NCBI GenBank assembly: GCA_031285975.1 | Contig: JAITVE010000205.1 | Span: 1 to 9,781 of the forward strand | DNA from: Candidatus Adiutrix sp. | GTDB taxonomy: Bacteria > Desulfobacterota > Desulfarculia > Adiutricales > Adiutricaceae | Direction of reading: 5' to 3' | Length of the DNA stretch: 9,781 nucleotides | Part shown: positions 5,788-9,781 of the stretch, in pieces | Layout: each line of letters opens with the position of its first letter | Position numbering within the stretch: position 1 is the stretch's first letter | The notes under the pieces: generated by a model | Told to the model about the DNA's origin: nothing | Seen by the model: only the letters and a program-made list of their open reading frames with translations | Database searches by the model: none | Position numbers and translations under genes: made by a program

Positions 5788-5893
5788 TGTGCGGGGAGGA
5801 CGGCATTAAAAACCTCAATGTATTTTGCGGAAGCTGACAAAGCCTCTGCCCGGCTTTACCCTTCGGTGACTACTGAGGCCGCGCCGGAGCAAG

Positions 5894-5907
5894 GCCCCAT
5901 TCGGGGC
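5894..5907. other. small hairpin at the pstB stop
   Basis: GCCCC (5894-5898) and GGGGC (5903-5907) form a 5-bp GC stem touching the pstB stop codon. There is no T-run, so this is not a standard terminator. It may protect the 3' end of processed pst mRNA. Confidence 0.3.
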
Positions 5908-6665
5908 TAGCCGAAGTGGCCGCTGACGTATTCTTCGGTCATTTTGTGCTTGGGCCGAGTGAAAATGGTTTTGGTGTCGCCGTATTCTATCAGTTCGCCC
6001 AGATACATAAGGGCGGTGAAGTCGGAGACGCGGGCGGCCTGCTGCATGTTGTGGGTCACGGCCAGGATGGTGACGTCCTTTTTCAGTTCCACCATCAGTT
6101 CCTCAATTTTCTGGGTGGAGATGGGGTCAAGGGCGCTGGTGGATTCGTCAAACAGAATCACTTCCGGCTCCACGGCCAGGGTGCGGGCAATGACCAGGCG
6201 CTGCTGCTGGCCGCCGGAAAGCCCGGCGGCGTTGTCGTTCAGCCGGTCTTTCACTTCGTCCCACAGGGCCGCCTGGCGCAGGGCTTTTTCCACTCTCTCC
6301 TGCAGGATATTCTTATTTTTCACTTTCCGCAAGCGCGGGCCGTAGGCAATGTTGTCAAAAACGCTCATGGGAAAAGGGGTCGGTTTTTGAAACACCATGC
6401 CCAAGCGGCTGCGGAGGCTGATCAAGTCTTCCTGCTTGGAGAGGATATTAACGCCGCGCATGGTGATGGCCCCCTCGTAGCGGTTGCCGGGATACAGGTC
6501 GTGCATCCGGTTGAAACAGCGCAAAAGCGTGGTTTTGCCGCAGCCCGAGGGGCCGATGAGCGAGGTGATGGCGTTCTTCACCACCGGCATGTTCACCGCT
6601 TTGAGCGCCCGGTGCGAGCCGTAATAAAAATCCAGATTGTCAACCGTCATCAAGTCCATATTCAT
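5907..6665 (-). CDS. pstB: phosphate ABC transporter ATP-binding protein PstB
   Basis: PstB is the ATPase that powers phosphate import through PstCA. The 252 residues carry the Walker [10 protein letters not shown] (38-46), the Q-loop Gln93 in VFQKPTPFP, the signature LSGGQQQR (149-156), Walker B VILFDE (169-174), the D-loop SALD and the switch His205 in VTHNM. The residue after the catalytic Glu174 is Ser (DES) where most PstB proteins have Pro. The ATG at 6665 overlaps the pstA stop by one base (TAATG), a sign of coupling. ATG two codons later has better spacing (8 nt) from GGGA and could be the real start. A 197-nt gap containing hairpins separates it from phoU. Confidence 0.97.
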   Translation of the reverse strand: MNMDLMTVDNLDFYYGSHRALKAVNMPVVKNAITSLIGPSGCGKTTLLRCFNRMHDLYPGNRYEGAITMRGVNILSKQEDLISLRSRLGMVFQKPTPFPMSVFDNIAYGPRLRKVKNKNILQERVEKALRQAALWDEVKDRLNDNAAGLSGGQQQRLVIARTLAVEPEVILFDESTSALDPISTQKIEELMVELKKDVTILAVTHNMQQAARVSDFTALMYLGELIEYGDTKTIFTRPKHKMTEEYVSGHFG

Positions 6666-7510
6666 TATCCCTTAACCTTCAATTTGATGGTCAGGCGGCC
6701 GATAATATTCATCAGCAGCACAAAGCAGGTCACCACGAACGCGGCCGCCCAGGCCATGCCCACCCAGTTCTGATAGGGCGAAGCCGCGTATTGGTAAATA
6801 GAAACCGTCAGCGACGGCACCGGCGCGGACATATTGAGCTGAAAGAAGTTACTGTTGAACGAGGTGAACAGAAGCGGCGCGGTCTCCCCGGCAATGCGGG
6901 CAATGGCTAGCAAAACGCCCGTGAAAATGCCCGCCGAGGCCGAGCGGTAAACCACGTTCCAGATGACCCGGCAGTAGGGCGCGCCCAAGGCGAAAGCCGC
7001 CTCGCGCAAGGCCCAGGGCACCATGTTCATCATGTCCTCAGTGGTGCGGATGATGATGGGCAGGATGATGATGGCCAAAGCCGCCGCCCCGGCCCAGCCG
7101 TTGTAAGAGCCGAAAGGCTTCACCAGCACGGCGTACACGAAGGTGCCGATGACGATGGAGGGGATGCTCACGGCAATGTCGCTCAACATGGAGATGACGC
7201 GGCTGATTTTGTGGTGCCGCCCGTATTCGGACAAAAAAGTGCCGCCCAAAATGCCCAGCGGCACCCCAATCACCGCCGCCGCCAGGGTTAGCAAACCCTG
7301 CCCCAGAAAGGCGCTCCGCAAACCGCCCGCCCCGGCGATGGTGGGGGGCGCGGGGTCTTCCGTGAACAGCCGCCAGTTGATGGAGCCCAGGCCGTTCTTC
7401 AAAACATCGAACAGGATGATGAACAAGAGGGCCAGGCCGATGGCCGCGCAGAGCGAAGCCAGGCTCAGGGCTATGATATTGGTGACTTTCCGCTGATTGA
7501 GATGATTCAT
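6665..7510 (-). CDS. pstA: phosphate ABC transporter permease PstA
   Basis: PstA is one of the two inner-membrane channel subunits of the high-affinity phosphate importer. The 281 residues have an N-terminal span (about 12-36), then a cluster of hydrophobic segments (about 71-93, 108-131, 139-156, 194-214, 251-271). The EAA loop that contacts PstB is [10 protein letters not shown] (169-178), and [12 protein letters not shown] (204-215) is characteristic of PstA. I chose ATG 7510 with GGA 5 nt upstream. An in-frame TTG at 7525 would add five residues but has no ribosome site. pstC ends 52 nt upstream and pstB overlaps its stop by one base. Confidence 0.96.
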   Translation of the reverse strand: MNHLNQRKVTNIIALSLASLCAAIGLALLFIILFDVLKNGLGSINWRLFTEDPAPPTIAGAGGLRSAFLGQGLLTLAAAVIGVPLGILGGTFLSEYGRHHKISRVISMLSDIAVSIPSIVIGTFVYAVLVKPFGSYNGWAGAAALAIIILPIIIRTTEDMMNMVPWALREAAFALGAPYCRVIWNVVYRSASAGIFTGVLLAIARIAGETAPLLFTSFNSNFFQLNMSAPVPSLTVSIYQYAASPYQNWVGMAWAAAFVVTCFVLLMNIIGRLTIKLKVKG

Positions 7511-7562
7511 AACAATCCGTTGCAAAGAGGTGCGCCGCCGTGAAATTCAAGCGGCCCGGCCC

Positions 7563-8483
7563 CTAGTTAAATTTTGACCGCAGGACGTATTTCGCCAGCG
7601 AAAGAACCATGAAGTTGGCGATCAACAGCACCAGGGCCAGGGTGAAGAGCGAGGACATCTGGAGCCCGGCCGCCTCGTTGAACTCATTGGCCATCACCGA
7701 GGTAATGGTGACGTAGGGCGAAAAAATGGAATCCAGCCCGCCGTGGCGGTTGCCGATGACATAGGCCACGGCCATGGTCTCGCCCAAAGCGCGGCCCATG
7801 GCGATGATGACGCCCCCGGCCACGGCGGTTTTGGTGTAGGGAAGTATAACCTGGGCAATGGTTTCCCAATGGGTGGCCCCCACGCCGTAGGACGATTCCT
7901 TCAAAATCGGCGGCACCTGGTTGAAAGCGTCCCGCGCAATGCCCGCGATGAAGGGGATAATCATGATGGCCAGAATCACCGCCGCCGTGAAGAGGTTCAC
8001 GCCGCCCGCGTAATGGCTCTGGAAAAAGGGGCCCATGAGGGGCAGTTTCCCGAGGGTGCCCACAATCAGGGGCTGGAAATTTTCTTCCAGCATGGGGGCC
8101 AGCACAAACAGGCCCCACATGCCGTAAATAATGCTGGGGATGGCCGCCAGAAGCTCAATGGCCGTGCCAATGCCGCTCCGCAGCTTGTGCGGGCACAGTT
8201 CCACCAGAAACACGGCTGTGCCCAGGGCCACCGGCACGGCCATAACCAGGGCCAGCCCGGTGCTGATGATGGTGCCGGTCAAGGGCCGCAGGGCCCCGAA
8301 GATTTGATTGGCGTAATTCCAGTTCCGGCCAAAGAGAAAGTCGAAAAAGCCGAAGCGGCGTAGGGCGGGCCAGGATTCCAGAAGCAGCGTGAGCAACATG
8401 CCGACAATGAGCACGATAACGCAGATCGCCGCGCCGAAGGTCAGCAGTTTAAAAATTACATTGGGCAGTTTGCTGGTTTTCAT
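7563..8483 (-). CDS. pstC: phosphate ABC transporter permease PstC
   Basis: PstC is the partner permease of PstA. The 306 residues contain six predicted spans (about 14-36, 70-94, 107-131, 163-184, 219-242, 278-300). There is an EAA-type cytoplasmic loop starting at KESSYGVGATHWE (195-207) and the conserved GRALGETMAVAYVIGN stretch (230-245). The ATG at 8483 is the only sensible start, yet no Shine-Dalgarno sequence precedes it. A possible -10 (TACAAC, 8496-8491) is so close that a leaderless or nearly leaderless message is possible. A Pho-box-like repeat array lies 22 bp upstream. pstS ends 208 nt upstream, beyond a large hairpin. Confidence 0.96.
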   Translation of the reverse strand: MKTSKLPNVIFKLLTFGAAICVIVLIVGMLLTLLLESWPALRRFGFFDFLFGRNWNYANQIFGALRPLTGTIISTGLALVMAVPVALGTAVFLVELCPHKLRSGIGTAIELLAAIPSIIYGMWGLFVLAPMLEENFQPLIVGTLGKLPLMGPFFQSHYAGGVNLFTAAVILAIMIIPFIAGIARDAFNQVPPILKESSYGVGATHWETIAQVILPYTKTAVAGGVIIAMGRALGETMAVAYVIGNRHGGLDSIFSPYVTITSVMANEFNEAAGLQMSSLFTLALVLLIANFMVLSLAKYVLRSKFN

Positions 8484-8490
8484 GACTTCA

Positions 8491-8544
8491 GTTGTACCGT
8501 CTTTCGGTAAAATATCTGTTGCCTCTTTGTAAAATTTTTGTAAA
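8491..8544 (-). promoter_or_regulatory. Pho-box-like array and promoter upstream of pstC
   Basis: On the minus strand four hexamers begin exactly 11 bp apart: TTTACA (8544-8539), TTTACA (8533-8528), GCAACA (8522-8517) and TTTACC (8511-8506). Direct repeats at 11-bp pitch are the known footprint of PhoB and PhoP tandem dimers, and the TTTACA core resembles the Bacillus PhoP repeat TTAACA. Candidate -10 elements are TATTTT, overlapping the fourth repeat, and TACAAC (8496-8491). I infer a PhoB-dependent internal promoter for pstCAB-phoU-phoBR. Confidence 0.6.
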
Positions 8545-8551
8545 TTACCGA

Positions 8552-8565
8552 CGCAAGCTCTTGCG
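8552..8565. other. 6-bp inverted repeat next to the Pho box
   Basis: CGCAAG (8552-8557) and CTTGCG (8560-8565) flank two bases, immediately upstream of the Pho-box-like array in the direction of pstC transcription. It may be an operator half-site pair or a small hairpin. No factor can be named. Confidence 0.3.
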
Positions 8566-8621
8566 AAGACATGGCTCCATCCTCAACTCTTGCTGCGCTC
8601 CGGCCTTATGGAGACAGAAGA

Positions 8622-8666
8622 GGCCCGGCGGCGGTCAAACCTTGCATTTTTGACAGCCGCCGGGCC
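8622..8666. other. large stem-loop between pstS and pstC
   Basis: The arms 8622-8639 and 8649-8666 pair over 18 positions with a single G-A mismatch, around a 9-nt loop. The outer 11 bp are almost all G-C. In the direction of pst transcription it is followed by CTCTTCTGTCTCC rather than a clean T-run. It therefore probably acts as a partial terminator and 3' stabiliser, leaving pstS mRNA more abundant than pstCAB. Confidence 0.7.
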
Positions 8667-8691
8667 CCGAAGGTGAGGCGAACGCCCCGGC

Positions 8692-9684
8692 TTATTTCCA
8701 ATACCCGCGGATGTCGGCCTTCAAGGAATCCGGCAGCACCACATACTGGAGCTCTTTGGCGGCGGCGTCGCCGTTGGTGAAGCACCAGTCGAAGAATTTG
8801 GTGGTCGTCTCAATGGATTCGGGCTTGTCGCGCTGAATGAGGATAAAGGTGGCGGCGGCGATGGGCCAGGAATTGTCGCCCTTGGCATTGATCAGCCACA
8901 GGTAGTAGTCGGCGCTGCGATCCCAGGCGGCGTTGGCGGCGGCGGCGCTGAAGCTGTCCAGGTTGGGGGACAGGGTTTTACCGGCGGAGTTAATCAGGCT
9001 GGCCCAGGCGATCTTGTTCTGTTCGGCATAGGCGTATTCCACATAGCCGATGCTGTTCTTCACGCGCTGCACGTTGCCGGCCACGCCGTCGTTGCCCTTC
9101 GCACCCACGCCCACAGGCCAGTTGATGGATTTGCCCGCGCCCACGTCATTCTTCCAGCCTTCGGAGACCTGGCTCAGATAGGTGGTGAAAATGGCTGAGG
9201 TGCCGGAACTGTCGGAGCGGTAGACCACGTTGATGTTCGCGTCGGGCAGGGTCTTGCCGGAATTCAGTTCGGCAATGGCCGGGTCGTTCCACTTGGTGAT
9301 CTGGCCCTGGAAGATGTTGGCCATGACCGGGCCGGAGAGCGCCAGGTCGTTGGGGCCAAAGCCTTCAACGTTGACAATGGCCACCACGCCGCCCAGGATG
9401 GCCGGGAACTGCATGAGGCCCGCCTCTTTAAGCTGGGCGGTGGTCAGGGGTTCGTCGGTCGCGCCGAAATCCACCGTACCGGCCTTGACCTGCTCCACGC
9501 CGCCGCCGGAGCCGATGGACTGGTAATTCACCTTGGTGCCCGTGGCTTTTTCATAATTGAAGGCCCAGGTGGAATAGATGGGGTAGGGGAAGGAAGCCCC
9601 CGCGCCGGTGACGTCCTGCGCCTGCGCCGACAGCGGGTTAAAAAGCATAGCGGCCACAAACAAAGCGGCAATGGATTTCCACAT
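8692..9684 (-). CDS. pstS: periplasmic phosphate-binding protein PstS
   Basis: PstS captures inorganic phosphate in the periplasm and delivers it to PstCA. The 330-residue precursor has a Sec signal peptide with a hydrophobic core and an AQA cleavage site after residue 22. No lipobox cysteine is present, so the mature protein should be soluble. Family motifs include GAGASFPYP (27-35), SIGSGGG (56-62), FGATDEP (73-79) with the phosphate-contacting Asp77, RSDSSGT (156-162), KGNDGVAG (197-204) and IGYVEY (212-217). The ATG 9684 has AGGAG 7 nt upstream. It is the first gene of the operon in view and is separated from pstC by a large hairpin. Confidence 0.97.
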   Translation of the reverse strand: MWKSIAALFVAAMLFNPLSAQAQDVTGAGASFPYPIYSTWAFNYEKATGTKVNYQSIGSGGGVEQVKAGTVDFGATDEPLTTAQLKEAGLMQFPAILGGVVAIVNVEGFGPNDLALSGPVMANIFQGQITKWNDPAIAELNSGKTLPDANINVVYRSDSSGTSAIFTTYLSQVSEGWKNDVGAGKSINWPVGVGAKGNDGVAGNVQRVKNSIGYVEYAYAEQNKIAWASLINSAGKTLSPNLDSFSAAAANAAWDRSADYYLWLINAKGDNSWPIAAATFILIQRDKPESIETTTKFFDWCFTNGDAAAKELQYVVLPDSLKADIRGYWK

Positions 9685-9733
9685 AAAATGACTCCTGAAT
9701 AAATAAGGTTGCGATACGGCTTAAGAACGTATT

Positions 9734-9763
9734 CGTAAAGAGGCCTTCTCATTGCTCTTTACG
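9734..9763. promoter_or_regulatory. 9-bp inverted repeat in the pstS leader/promoter region
   Basis: CGTAAAGAG (9734-9742) and CTCTTTACG (9755-9763) are a perfect inverted repeat with a 12-bp spacer, 50-80 bp upstream of pstS. Each arm carries a TTTAC core like the pstC Pho-box units, but in opposite orientations and without 11-bp tandem repetition. It could be an operator or a leader hairpin. I see no convincing -35/-10 pair, and the real promoter may lie beyond the window edge. Confidence 0.35.
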
Positions 9764-9781
9764 GACACGTTTTCGGCCTGG

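Noticed and set aside
5712..5840. N-terminal extension of phoU
   Set aside because: It translates the intergenic palindrome and lacks a ribosome site; ATG 5711 has AGGAAG at 8 nt and starts the conserved PhoU domain.

Overview
The window is dominated by a complete phosphate-uptake and phosphate-signalling operon on the minus strand. Reading right to left it runs pstS, pstC, pstA, pstB, phoU, phoB, phoR (about 9684 down to 2734). The GC-rich coding style, the placement of phoU-phoB-phoR behind pstSCAB and the tRNA-Glu sequence suggest a Gram-negative bacterium, possibly a Desulfovibrio-like member of the Desulfobacterota. That assignment is an inference from general resemblance, not from a database comparison.

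Layout, left to right. Positions 1-970 are visibly more AT-rich than the rest and hold an unrecognised 168-residue gene on the minus strand (224-730), plus a doubtful 44-codon reading frame. At 974-1999 on the plus strand lies a thiolase-fold condensing enzyme with a complete Cys-His-Asn triad. It looks more like OleA, the long-chain acyl condensing enzyme, than housekeeping FabH. A tRNA-Glu(CUC) gene with a strong promoter, an encoded CCA end and its own terminator follows at 2155-2230.

The roughly 500 bases between the tRNA and phoR are not empty. A near-consensus promoter (2325-2353) drives a predicted RNA of about 100 nt (2360-2460) ending in an intrinsic terminator. Converging on it from the other strand is a 48-codon reading frame (2501-2647) for a single-span, basic-tailed membrane peptide. 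A minus-strand terminator lies at the 5' end of the predicted RNA, so a transcript of the small ORF that ended there would be antisense to the RNA over its whole length. Convergent RNAs overlapping at their terminators and a short Fst/Ldr-like hydrophobic peptide are the design of par/Fst-type type I toxin-antitoxin loci. This is the most novel candidate here, although its translation start is unresolved.

The Pho operon works as one circuit. PstS binds phosphate in the periplasm, PstC and PstA form the membrane channel, and PstB supplies ATP hydrolysis. PhoU links transporter state to the histidine kinase PhoR, which phosphorylates PhoB. A four-part, 11-bp-periodic TTTACA-like direct repeat just upstream of pstC (8506-8544) has the geometry of a PhoB/PhoP box, implying autoregulated transcription from inside the operon. 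A large hairpin between pstS and pstC, and a palindromic dispersed-repeat-like element between pstB and phoU, probably help to set different expression levels along the operon. It ends in a perfect 15-bp bidirectional terminator (2654-2689).
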